Positions 47,410 to 59,651 of a stretch of DNA of 64,000 nt are shown piece by piece. The position numbers and the translations under genes were made by a program. The notes under the pieces are model-generated. The model searched no databases. It had not been told where the DNA came from and saw only the letters and a program-made list of their open reading frames with translations. Source of the DNA: Lutraria lutraria (Eukaryota > Mollusca > Bivalvia > Venerida > Mactridae); assembly GCA_964023205.1 (NCBI GenBank), contig OZ026834.1, positions 31,038,756 through 31,102,755 on the forward strand, given 5' to 3'. How positions within the stretch are numbered: position 1 is the stretch's first letter; every line of letters begins with the position of its first letter.

Positions 47410-47880
47410 TTACATTCATATCTATATGTGTCACATTCATGTCCATATGTGTTACATTCATGTCCATATGTGTCATATGCATGTCCATATGTGTTAAATT
47501 CATGTCCATATGTGTTACATTCATGTCCATATGTGTCATATGCATGTCCATATGTGTTACATTCATGTCCATATGTGTTACATTCATGTCCATATGTGTC
47601 ACATTCATGTCCATATGTGTCATATGCATGTCCATATGTGCCATATGCATGTCCATATGTATCACATTCATGTCCATATGTGTCATATGCATGTCCACAT
47701 GTGTTACATTCATGTCCATATGTGCTACCTTAATGTCTATATGTGTTGCATTCATGTCCATATGTGTCACATTCATGTCCATATGTGTCACATTCATGTC
47801 TATACGTATTACATTCATGTCCATATTTGTCACATTCGTATCTAAATGTGTCACATTCATGTCTATATATATGTGTTACA
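47410..47880 (+). repeat. 21-bp minisatellite (CATTCATGTCCATATGTGT..)
   Basis: About 22 units of 21 bp alternate between CATTCATGTCCATATGTG and CATATGCATGTCCATATGTG. The period is a multiple of three and stop-free, so frames on both strands stay open for 110 to 165 codons (e.g. MDMNVTH/MDMHMTH on the minus strand). I regard these as non-coding. Confidence 0.93.
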
Positions 47881-48889
47881 TCAGGGTTTTTTACTAAGAA
47901 TGTGACGCCGTTAGTCGGCTTCTTCCCCTCGGAAAATAAGCTATATTTTTCCTCTAAAACAAATTCCCTCAGAGCCATAAAAAAATCCAATTTTTATGGT
48001 AAGTACATTATCAAGTATATTAACACTCATTGAGTGATGGTTTTGGCTCCATCACATTTGCGAGGGCTCTTACACATTGCCGATGGCTCCAGCATGTTGT
48101 CGATGGCTCAATTACATTTGCTAAAATGTTGAGTATTTCGTTTTAAAGCGAGCTCTGTGAGCTACTTTTTGTGTTGAGGCAAAAGGGATGTTGGGACAAT
48201 GTAGCATGCACGATTAAATGGTCCAGCATCCACTTCATGGGAAAGAAATCACTCCAGATGTGTCTCCTCGTGAAAGTAAACACACGAGTTGATTATTTCG
48301 AAAAATTCTAGCAACGTCATTTTAGAGTATTTCTTGTCGAAAATGAATGCAAAATGAAGAGAAAAATGTTCTTCGATTTTTGAAAAACAAGCTTGTGCTT
48401 TAAAATAGATATTTTTATAGAATGTGTTTACCTGTTTAAACTTGGAATTGATCGATGGCTCTATAACGGATGTGTCGATGGCTCATATTTAACAGATCAC
48501 AAAAATGTGAAAGAGCCACCGTTTAGTAGGGGTGGTCTAAGAATTGACAAATGCTCTTCGTGACGACGGTAGGCTCGCATTCCACGATATCTCCTACGTA
48601 ATATATGTGGGTCCATGGGACGGCAACTGCAGGCAGTGATAGCAAGTCAGGGAGGCCATAACCGGTACTGACGAATTTTAGGGGTTAATGTTTTTTAAAC
48701 TAGTGTTAATCCGTGTAATATTTAATCACACTCCGATGACAAGTGATATGTGTAAAACTATTCCCAATCTCTATTTTTGAATCACAAAACATGCATTCAA
48801 TATTTAGATAATCAAATATGGCCCTACAAACGGGGATGATGTGTTTCTTATGGACGTCAGTATACATATAGTTCTTACTTAACTTTTGC
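47881..48889. other. Intergenic, with scattered GATGGCTC words
   Basis: CGATGGCTC or close variants occur at about 48083, 48102, 48453 and 48478, and GAGCCACC near 48510, so parts may be a degraded repeat. No gene recognised. Confidence 0.35.
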
Positions 48890-49033
48890 AACTTTCGCGG
48901 AAAATCATTTGATAAATGAAAATGCCCCACAATGCGTATGCGGCAATCTCTATATATATACAGTCCGAGGGGATGCCCCAACTCCCTTCAGAAAGGTGAC
49001 AACACATTATTTTAGGGCAAGCTACGCCCCTGA
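48890..49033 (-). repeat. Dispersed repeat copy C (CAGGGGCGTAGC family)
   Basis: It shares GGAAAATCATTTGATAAATG and GGGCAAGCTACGCCCCTGAC with the copies at 22724 and 23399. The middle part is more diverged. Confidence 0.65.
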
Positions 49034-49959
49034 CACTGGATCTAAATCGTCACTAATAAATCAACTAGCAACTAAATAATATAGATTCAGTGTAACGACA
49101 TAGTTTCTGGGTTTACTTATGTTTTACTTTCTATTTACAAGTTGCCACAATATTAATTAATATTAGAATTGAAACAAGTTGTATAGATAACGATAATCAA
49201 GGTGGACAGTAAATAAAATGAATACTCAACAATTCTAACCTAACCTAAAACCTAGTTTAATTTTACATGAAGACCATGAATTTAGTAGAAAAGAAATATG
49301 ATAATTTAGTCAATAAATTTCGAATCCTGGTCAAAACAAAATACTACCATTATTTTAACTGGAAGTGGTTTACTCGAACAAGAGATAAAATCTGCCCTGT
49401 GAAAATCGGTGAGCCAACAACGAAATGGCCAATGCTGTCTTATACAATGTATATACATGTATATCCTTTTTGGGAGAGAAATCATGAGAATTTCATGATA
49501 CACTATTTTTTAATGACACAGTACATGTACAGTGTATAAACACATAAACTGATGGTTATAGACAATGTGATTTTAAATATATAAAGTGAGTATTTCAAAC
49601 ACCCTGGACAACCAAATGACTAGATAATGTTAACAGTATTATTGAATGATTGTTTGGATACTGTGTAAAGTGAAATTACCCTTAGTTTGAATCTATTTGT
49701 GTAGAATAAAAACGGACATGCTGTAATAACAATTCATCATAGCCTAGATATTGAAAAGAACAATATAAGTAAGTTCTGCCACAAAGGTATTTTGTTTTTA
49801 ATCATTTTCAGTTCACTGTTCTTGAAGCTTTTGACAGCCTATAATCCATTGTGAAAAAGGACAACAAAGATTATCACCTGCAGGCCAAATAAATTTCAGG
49901 TATGTTGCACGGATTTTATAGAGTGATTTCTTTTTGGTTCCCGTTTACTGTCTTGAATG
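49034..49959. other. AT-rich intergenic spacer, no recognised feature
   Basis: The 90-residue open frame at 49267-49539 has no recognisable motifs and no supporting splice sites, so I do not call it a gene. Confidence 0.4.
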
Positions 49960-50040
49960 TATTATGTAGCGACGAGTGCCAGCGAGTTCACGCCCCTTGA
50001 ACTCTGACGTCGCGCGCAAAAGACCGCACAAAAATGTCGG
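49960..50040 (+). promoter_or_regulatory. CpG-containing start region of the 50-62 kb transcript
   Basis: A short CpG-rich island (GCGACGAGTGCCAGCGAG, TGACGTCGCGCGC) stands out in AT-rich surroundings immediately before a good donor site at 50074. TGACGTC resembles a CRE core. The transcription start is not defined. Confidence 0.45.
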
Positions 50041-50523
50041 TATTCTAGAAGGAAAGAAGTCAATTTATCTCAGGTAAGGCTATAATTATTTCGTTTATTT
50101 TCTGATTTGAATGTTTAATTTAAGTAAATGTGTGTGTTGTTTATGGTATGTTTGTTGATGTATCTTAGCACACTAAATAATTTGTACCTCTACGGAATAA
50201 AGAATTTCAGAGACTGATTCAATTCCGAGCAATCTTTGTTTTTCAAAACTTCCAGACATTATTTATTCATAAATTTAAATAATTAGAAACATTGTTTTTG
50301 TGTTTTCTGATAACAATTGGAGCAATTGTCAATGCATTTTAAAAAAGATTGCAGTTGTTTAAAATAAGATACATGTACATTTATTTGTTTTCGGGTGGGG
50401 TACTCAAGCAGGCAGATACATCTAATGCGAGTTGTTGAGTGTACTTGGAGCTTTTAGTCTTAATCAAAACAGGACATGTAATATACTACAATTTATGCTT
50501 AAATTCTGTTAATTCTTTTTCAG

Positions 50524-50629
50524 TTAATTGAAACGTACACCTTGATATCTGATGGATACACAACATTTGTCAGTTTTACTGTAGTGATAAAAGCATTAAG
50601 ATGAAGAATACATTTTACCCAATCATGCT
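50524..50629 (+). ncRNA. Candidate exon 2 of the 50-62 kb transcript
   Basis: The acceptor is attctttttcag and the donor GCT/GTAAGT. An ATG at 50601 opens MKNTFYPIM, which continues in phase into the next candidate exon. Confidence 0.5.
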
Positions 50630-50861
50630 GTAAGTATTAGTTTTTGTCAGTCTTTGAGGATATCTTCTTCTGGCTGAATTTCGTAGACTCGTTGTTACCA
50701 AGCTTTGTCAGTGGTGCTTGCTTTTATTAATTACTTCTATGTAAGGCTATTTAGTAGACATATTTAAAGATGTTAATAATGTCCCCTTGTTTTGTTACTC
50801 TGTATATTTGTGATATATTCATGCCCTATAATCTTTCACTTGCCTATTTTTATCGTTCAAG

Positions 50862-50978
50862 ACACTTGATGAAGAAGCAGATGACAGACATAATTCCATC
50901 GCGTAAAGGAAAGTTGCTGACAGAAATAGTTCAAACAAGAAATAGTTCCACTTGTTGAAGAGACAGATGACAGAAATG
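50862..50978 (+). ncRNA. Candidate exon 3 of the 50-62 kb transcript
   Basis: A pyrimidine-rich tract precedes CAAG/ACAC; the donor is ATG/GTGAGT. Joined to 50524-50629 it completes a 41-aa frame (HLMKKQMTDIIPSRKGKLLT and on to STC, stop at 50956-50958). GATGACAGA words recur near both ends of the exon. Confidence 0.45.
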
Positions 50979-51531
50979 GTGAGTTGCTTGATAGTTTTAC
51001 ACTCTATTTAATGATGATTATGCTGTAAATTGCTTTCTTTGGTACATACCGAATCTTCCCTAATAAATACACCTGTAATGGTACATTTTACCTTTTTATG
51101 ATAGAGGGATTCATGCTTTATGGAGAACTTTTAGCTGATCTTGTTTTTTTTTACATGTGTTTTGCATCACTAACACTTTGGTTAACTCAGGTTAACATTA
51201 TTTTTGTATGTGTATCACTAAGCAACTGATGTACCTTGTTTATGTATGTATATGATGCTCTCACTATAATTACTAATTGAATATCTTATTTTTGGACTTG
51301 TATGCGACTCAGTTTATATACTTACTCTGGTCGACCTTCTTTTTGTATGTATGCATGCATTCTCTGTATATCTAACTTTTGCTGAACTTATTTTTTGGGC
51401 AGCTCTTTGTTCATGAACTGTGGTCATCCTTGTCTTTTAAATGTGATGTTCTTTATGTGTTTAACTACATTTAATATCTATATTTGAACGTTTTTGTGAT
51501 GTCCTTTGTTTAAACTCAGTATTTTTTGCAG

Positions 51532-51614
51532 TTTATGGTGACGTGTGTGTTTGCATCATGTATGGAATGAGAGCTGGTTGTTTTTGATAGCAAGTGAAGA
51601 TTCGGTTGATTCTG
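51532..51614 (+). repeat. Exon-like module in cassette copy 1 of the satellite
   Basis: An acceptor-like TATTTTTTGCAG precedes an 83-bp block beginning TTTATGGTGACGTGTGTG and ending GGTTGATTCTG before GTAAAA. It recurs as about 53233, 54842, 56142, 57855 and 59568, where the donor is the stronger GTAAGAAAC. The copy near 61278 has lost the acceptor AG (TTGCATTTTATG). Confidence 0.6.
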
Positions 51615-53232
51615 GTAAAAACTTGCGACTTCTGGTAGGAAACAAGAATGCCGTGTGGAGGAATCTGTTTACCTTTCTTGTCACTTCAGGGGGTTTGCTT
51701 AGGTGAGTGAACAAAATGATAATATTTATACAGCTGATATTTACTTTTCCTTGTTTCAGGAGACCTTTAATAATGTATAATTGGGTAGGTGGGTGTTATT
51801 CGTAACACTACAGGGTGTATGGCGTCCCTGCCCTTCTTACACCGAGCCAAACATTCAGTCTCACTATCACTTCTTGTGCATCTTATTCTGTGGTTGACCT
51901 TCTTTTTGTATGTATTTATGATGCCCTCTCTATAACTAACATTCTATTTGTACTTGTATGTGTTGCTGTTTGTTTACTAACTCTAGTCGACTTTGATTTT
52001 GTATATATCTATATGTGATGCTCTCCCTATAACTAACATTTGCTTAACTTATATTTGGACTTGTATGTGATTCTCTTAGTATACTAACGTTAGTCGACCT
52101 TCTTTTTGTGTATATATGTGATGCCCTCCCTATAACTAACATTTGCTTAACTTATATTTGGACTTGTATGTGATTCTCTTTGTATACTAACGTTAGTCGA
52201 CCTTGTTTTTATGTATATATGTGATGCCCTCTCTATAACTAACATTTGCTTAACTTATATTTGGACTTGTATGTGATTCTCTTTGTATACTAACTTAAGT
52301 CGACCTTGTTTTTGTGTATATATGTGATGCCCTCCCAATAACTAACATTTGTATAACTTATATTTGGACTTGTATGTGATTCTCTTAGTATACTAACGTT
52401 AGTCGACCTTCTTTTTGTGTATATATGTGATGCCCTCCCTATAACTAACATTTGCTTAACTTATATTTGGACTTGTATGTGATTCTCTTTGTATACTAAC
52501 TTTAGTCGACCCTGTTTTTTTGTATATATGTGATGCCCTCCCTATAACTAACATTTGCTTAAGTTATATTTGGACTTGTATGTGATTTCTTTGTACACTA
52601 ACTTTAGTCGACAGTTTTTGTGTATATATGAGATGCCCTCCCTATAACTATAACATGTATTTAACTTATATTTGGACTTGTATGTGATTCTCTTTGTTTA
52701 CTAACTTTAGTCGACCTTGTTTTTGTATATATATATGTGATGCCCTCCCTATAACTAACATTTGCTTAACTTATATTTGGACTTGTATGTGATTATCTTT
52801 GTTTACTAACTTTTGTCGACCTTGTTTTTGTGTATATATGTAATGCCCTCCCTATTACTAACATTTGCTTAAACGATATTTGAACTTGTATGTGATTCTC
52901 TTTGTTTACTAACTGTAGTCGACATTGTTTAAGTGTATATATGTGATGCCCTGCCTATAATTAACATTTGCTTAACTGATATTTGAACTTGTATGTGATT
53001 CTCTTTGTTTACTAACTTTAGTCGTCCTTGTTTTTGTGTATATCTGTGATGCCCTCCCTATGACTAACACTTGCTTAACTAATATTTGAACTTGTAGTTT
53101 ATGCTCTTTGTTCGTGAACTGTGGTTGTCCTTGTCATTTGAATGTGATGTTCTTTATGTGTTTAACTACATTTAATATCTATATTTGAACGTTTTTGTGA
53201 TGTCCTTTTATTTAACTCAGTACTTTTTGCAG

Positions 53233-53315
53233 TTTGTGGTGACGTGTGTGTTTGCATCATGTATGGAATGAGAGTAGGTTGTTTTTGAGAGCAAGTGAAG
53301 ATTCGGTTGATTCTG
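53233..53315 (+). repeat. Exon-like module, cassette copy 2
   Basis: Acceptor-like CTTTTTGCAG, then GTGACGTGTGTGTTTGCATC, then donor-like CTG/GTAAGA. Confidence 0.55.
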
Positions 53316-54841
53316 GTAAGAAACTTGCGACTTCTGGTAGGAAACAAGAATACCGTGTGACGGAATCTATTTACCTTTCCTGTCACTTCAGGGGCTTTGC
53401 TTAGGTGAGTGAACAAAATAATAATATTCATACAGCTGATATTTAATTTTCCTTGTTTCAAGAGACCTTTAATAATGTATACCTGGGTAGGTGGGTGTTA
53501 TTCGTAACACTACAGGGTGTATGGCGTCCCTGCCCTTCTTACACCGAGCCAAACTTTCATTCTCACTATCTCTTCTTGTGCATCTTATTCTGTGGTCGAC
53601 CTTCTTTTTGTATGTATTTATGATGCCCTCTCTATAACTAACATTCTATTTGTACTTGTATGTGTTGCTGTTTGTTTACTAACTCTAGTCGACTTTGATT
53701 TTGTATATATGTAAATGTGATGCCCTCCCTATAACTAACATTTGCTTAACTTATATTTGGACTTGTATGTGATTCTCTTAGTATACTAACGTTAGTCGAC
53801 CTTCTTTTTGTGTATATATGTGATGCCCTCCCTATAACTAACATTTGCTTAACTTATATTTGGACTTGTATGTGATTCTCTTAGTATACTAACGTTAGTC
53901 GACCTTCTTTTTGTGTATATATGTGATGCCCTCCCTATAACTAACATTTGCTTAACTTATATTTGGACTTGTATGTGATTCTCTTTGTATGCTAACGTTA
54001 GTCGACCTTGTTTTTATGTATATATGTGATGCCCTCTCTATAACTAACATTTGCTTAACTTATATTTGGACTTGTATGTGATTCTCTTTGTATACTAACT
54101 TTAGTCGACCTTGTTTTTGTGTATATATGTGATGCCCTCCCAATAACTAACATTTGTATAACTTATATTTGGACTTGTATGTGATTCTCTTAGTATACTA
54201 ACGTTAGTCGACCTTCTTTTTGTGTATATATGTGATGCCCTCTCTATAACTAACATTTGCTTAACTTATATTTGGACTTGTATGTGATTCTCTTTGTATA
54301 CTAACTTTAGTCGACCTTGATTTTGTGTATATATGTGATGCCCTCCCTATAACTAACATTTGTATAACTTATATTTGGACTTGTATGTGATTCTCTTAGT
54401 ATACTAACTTTAGTCGACCTTGTTTTTGTGTATATATGTGATGCCCTCCCAATAACTAACATTTGCTTAACTTATATTTGAACTTATATGTGATTCTCTT
54501 TGTTTACTAACTTTAGGCGACTTTTCTTTTGTGTATATATGTGATGCCCTCCCTATAACTAACATTTGCTTAACTTATATTTGGACTTGTATGTGTTGCT
54601 CTTTGTTTACTTACTATAGTCGACTTTGTTTTGTATATATATATATGTATATAAATGATGCCCACTCTGTAACTAACATTTGCTTAAATTATATTTTGGA
54701 CTTGTGTGTTATGCTCTTTGTTCATGAAATGTGGTCGTCATTGTCTTATGAATGTGTCTTTCTTTATGTGTTTAACTACATTTAACATTTATATGTGAAC
54801 GTTTGTGTGATGTCCTTTGTTTAACTCAGTACTTTTTGTAG

Positions 54842-54925
54842 TTTATGGTGACGTGTGTGTTTGCATCATGTATGGAATGAGAGCTGGTTGTTTTTGAGAG
54901 CAAGTGAAGATTCGGTTGATTCTGG
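54842..54925 (+). repeat. Exon-like module, cassette copy 3
   Basis: Same block as copy 1; the upstream signal here reads CTTTTTGTAG. The donor-like site is CTG/GTAAGA. Confidence 0.55.
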
Positions 54926-56141
54926 TAAGAAACTTGCGACTTTTGGTAGGAAACAAGAATGCCGTGTGACGGAATCTGTCTACTTTTCCTGTCACTACAG
55001 GGGATTTGCTTAGGTGAGTGAACAAAATAATAATATTTATTCAGCTGATATTTAATTTTCCTAGTTTCAGGAGACCTTTAATAATGTATAATTGGGTAGG
55101 TGGGTGTTATTCGTAACACTACAGGGTGTATGGCGTCCCTGCCCTTCTTACACCGAGCCAAACTTTCATTCTCACTATCTCTTCTTGTGCATCTTATTCT
55201 GTGGTCGACCTTCTTTTTGTATGTATTTATGATGCCCTCTCTATAACTAACATTCTATTTGGACTAGTATGTGTTGCTGTTTGTTTACTAACTCTAGTCG
55301 ACTTTGATTTTGTATATATGTATATGTGATGCCCTCCCTATAACTAACATTTGCTTAACTTATATTTGGACTTGTATGTGATTCTCTTTGTATACTAACT
55401 TTAGTCGACCTTGTTTTTGTGTATATATATGATGCCCTCCCTATAACTAACATTTGCTTAACTTATATTTGGACTTGTATGTGATTCTCTTAGTATACTA
55501 ACGTTAGTCGACCCTGTTTTTGTGTATATATGTGATGCCCTCCCTATAACTAACATTTGCTTAACTTATATTTGAACTTGTATGTGATTCTCTTTGTATA
55601 CTAACTTTAGTCGACCTTGTTTTTGTGTATATATGTGATGCCCTCCCTATAACTAACATTTGCTTAACTTATATTTGAACTTGTATGTGATTCTCTTTGT
55701 ATACTAACGTTAGTCGACCTTGTTTTTATGTATATATGTGATGCCCTCTCTATAACTAACATTTGCTTAACTTATATTTGGACTTGTATGTGATTCGCTT
55801 TGTTTACTAACTTTAGTCGACCTTGTTTTTGTGTATATATGTGATGCCCTCCCTATAACTAACATTTGCTTAACTTATATTTGGACTTGTATGTGTTGCT
55901 CTTTGTTTACTGACTATAGTCGACTTTGTTTTGTATATATACATATGTATATAAATGATGCCCACTCTATAACTAACATTTGCTTAAATTATATTTTGGA
56001 CTTGTGTGTTATGCTCTTTGTTCATGAAATGTGGTCGTCATTGTCTTATGAATGTGATGTTCTTTATGTGTTTAACTACATTTAACATTTATATGTGAAC
56101 GTTTTTGTGATGTCCTTTGTTTAACCCAGTACATTTTGCAG

Positions 56142-56225
56142 TTTATGGTGACGTGTGTGTTTGCATCATGTATGGAATGAGAGCTGGTTGTTTTTGAGAG
56201 CAAGTGAAGATTCGGTTGATTCTGG
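56142..56225 (+). repeat. Exon-like module, cassette copy 4
   Basis: The upstream signal reads ACATTTTGCAG and the donor-like site CTG/GTAAGA. Confidence 0.55.
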
Positions 56226-57854
56226 TAAGAAACTTGCGACTTCTGGTAGGAAACAAGAATGCCGTGTGACGGAATCTGTTTACCTTTCCTGTCACTTCAG
56301 GGGATTTGCTTAGGTGAGTGAACAAAATAATGATATTTATTCAGCTGATATTTAATTTTCCTAGTTTCAGGAGACCTTTAATAATGTATAATTGGGTAGG
56401 TGGGTGTTATTCGTAACACTACAGGGTGTATGGCGTCCCTGCCCTTCTTACACCGAGCCAAACTTTCATTCTCACTATCTCTTCTTGTGCATCTTATTCT
56501 GTGGTCGACCTTCTTTTTGTATGTATTTATGATGCCCTCTCTATAACTAACATTCTATTTGGACTAGTATGTGTTGCTGTTTGTTTACTAACTCTAGTCG
56601 ACTTTGATTTTGTATATATGTATATGTGATGCCCTCCCTATAACTAACATTTGCTTAACTTATATTTGGACTTGTATGTGATTCTCTTTGTATACTAACG
56701 TTAGTCGACCTTCTTTTTGTGTATATATGTGATGCCCTCCCTATAACTAACATTTGCTTAACTTATATTTGGACTTGTATGTGATTCTCTTTGTATACTA
56801 ACCTTAGTCGACCTTGTTTTTTGTGTATATATGTGATGCCCTCCCTATAACTAACATTTGCTTAACTTATATTTGGACTTGTATGTGATTTTCTGTATAT
56901 ACTAACTTTAGTCAACCTTGTTTTTGTGTATATATGTGATGCCCTCCCTATAACTAACATTTGCTTAACTTATATTTGGACTTGTATGTGATTCGCTTTG
57001 TATACTAACTTTAGTCGACCTTGTTTTTGTGTATATATGTGATGCCCTCCCTATAACTAACATTTGCTTAACTTATATTTGGACTTGTATGTGATTTTCT
57101 TTATATACTAACTTTAGTCAACCTTGTTTTTGTGTATATATGTGATGCCCTCCCTATAACTAACATTTGCTTAACTTATATTTGGACTTGTATGTGATTC
57201 TCTTTGTATACTAACTTTAGTCGACCTTGTTTTTGTGTATATATGTGATGCCCTCCCTATAACTAACATTTGCTTAACTTATATTTGGACTTGTATGTGA
57301 TTCTCTTTGTATACTAACTTTAGTCGACCTTGTTTTTGTGTATATATGTGATGCCCTCCCTATAACTAACATTTGCTTAACTTATATTTGGACTTGTATG
57401 TGATTCTCTTTGTAAACTAACTTTAGTCGACCTTGTTTTTGTGTATATATGTGATGCCCTGCCAATAACTAACATTTGCTTAACTTATATTTGAACTTAT
57501 ATGTGATTCTCTTTGTTTACTAACTTTAGGCGACTTTTCTTTTGTGTATATATGTGATGCCCTCCCTATAACTAACATTTGCTTAACTTATATTTGGACT
57601 TGTATGTGTTGCTCTTTGTTTACTGACTATAGTCGACTTTGTTTTGTATATAAATATATGTATATAAATGATGCCCACTCTATAACTAACATTTGCTTAA
57701 ATTATATTTTGGACTTATGTGTTATGCTCTTTGTTCATGAACTGTGGTCGTCATTGTCTTATGAATGTGATGTTCTTTATGTGTTTAACTACATTTAACA
57801 TTTATATGTGAACGTTTTTGTGATGTCCTTTGTTTAACCCAGTACTTTTTGCAG

Positions 57855-57938
57855 TTTATGGTGACGTGTGTGTTTGCATCATGTATGGAATGAGAGCTGG
57901 TTGTTTTTGAGAGCAAGTGAAGATTCGGTTGATTCTGG
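57855..57938 (+). repeat. Exon-like module, cassette copy 5
   Basis: The upstream signal reads ACTTTTTGCAG and the donor-like site CTG/GTAAGA. Starts the second of the near-identical 1713-bp units. Confidence 0.55.
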
Positions 57939-59567
57939 TAAGAAACTTGCGACTTCTGGTAGGAAACAAGAATGCCGTGTGACGGAATCTGTTTACCTTT
58001 CCTGTCACTTCAGGGGATTTGCTTAGGTGAGTGAACAAAATAATGATATTTATTCAGCTGATATTTAATTTTCCTAGTTTCAGGAGACCTTTAATAATGT
58101 ATAATTGGGTAGGTGGGTGTTATTCGTAACACTACAGGGTGTATGGCGTCCCTGCCCTTCTTACACCGAGCCAAACTTTCATTCTCACTATCTCTTCTTG
58201 TGCATCTTATTCTGTGGTCGACCTTCTTTTTGTATGTATTTATGATGCCCTCTCTATAACTAACATTCTATTTGGACTAGTATGTGTTGCTGTTTGTTTA
58301 CTAACTCTAGTCGACTTTGATTTTGTATATATGTATATGTGATGCCCTCCCTATAACTAACATTTGCTTAACTTATATTTGGACTTGTATGTGATTCTCT
58401 TTGTATACTAACGTTAGTCGACCTTCTTTTTGTGTATATATGTGATGCCCTCCCTATAACTAACATTTGCTTAACTTATATTTGGACTTGTATGTGATTC
58501 TCTTTGTATACTAACCTTAGTCGACCTTGTTTTTTGTGTATATATGTGATGCCCTCCCTATAACTAACATTTGCTTAACTTATATTTGGACTTGTATGTG
58601 ATTTTCTGTATATACTAACTTTAGTCAACCTTGTTTTTGTGTATATATGTGATGCCCTCCCTATAACTAACATTTGCTTAACTTATATTTGGACTTGTAT
58701 GTGATTCGCTTTGTATACTAACTTTAGTCGACCTTGTTTTTGTGTATATATGTGATGCCCTCCCTATAACTAACATTTGCTTAACTTATATTTGGACTTG
58801 TATGTGATTTTCTTTATATACTAACTTTAGTCAACCTTGTTTTTGTGTATATATGTGATGCCCTCCCTATAACTAACATTTGCTTAACTTATATTTGGAC
58901 TTGTATGTGATTCTCTTTGTATACTAACTTTAGTCGACCTTGTTTTTGTGTATATATGTGATGCCCTCCCTATAACTAACATTTGCTTAACTTATATTTG
59001 GACTTGTATGTGATTCTCTTTGTATACTAACTTTAGTCGACCTTGTTTTTGTGTATATATGTGATGCCCTCCCTGTAACTAACATTTGCTTAACTTATAT
59101 TTGGACTTGTATGTGATTCTCTTTGTAAACTAACTTTAGTCGACCTTGTTTTTGTGTATATATGTGATGCCCTGCCAATAACTAACATTTGCTTAACTTA
59201 TATTTGAACTTATATGTGATTCTCTTTGTTTACTAACTTTAGGCGACTTTTCTTTTGTGTATATATGTGATGCCCTCCCTATAACTAACATTTGCTTAAC
59301 TTATATTTGGACTTGTATGTGTTGCTCTTTGTTTACTGACTATAGTCGACTTTGTTTTGTATATAAATATATGTATATAAATGATGCCCACTCTATAACT
59401 AACATTTGCTTAAATTATATTTTGGACTTATGTGTTATGCTCTTTGTTCATGAACTGTGGTCGTCATTGTCTTATGAATGTGATGTTCTTTATGTGTTTA
59501 ACTACATTTAACATTTATATGTGAACGTTTTTGTGATGTCCTTTGTTTAACCCAGTACTTTTTGCAG

Positions 59568-59651
59568 TTTATGGTGACGTGTGTGTTTGCATCATGTATG
59601 GAATGAGAGCTGGTTGTTTTTGAGAGCAAGTGAAGATTCGGTTGATTCTGG
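59568..59651 (+). repeat. Exon-like module, cassette copy 6
   Basis: The upstream signal reads ACTTTTTGCAG and the donor-like site CTG/GTAAGA; identical to copy 5 where compared. Confidence 0.55.

Noticed and set aside
47363..47897. Open frames of 111-165 codons on both strands
   Set aside because: They are an automatic consequence of a stop-free 21-bp tandem repeat; overlapping frames on both strands cannot all be genes and none has splice or start context.
49267..49539. 90-aa plus-strand frame
   Set aside because: No motif, no splice context, AT-rich composition like its surroundings.
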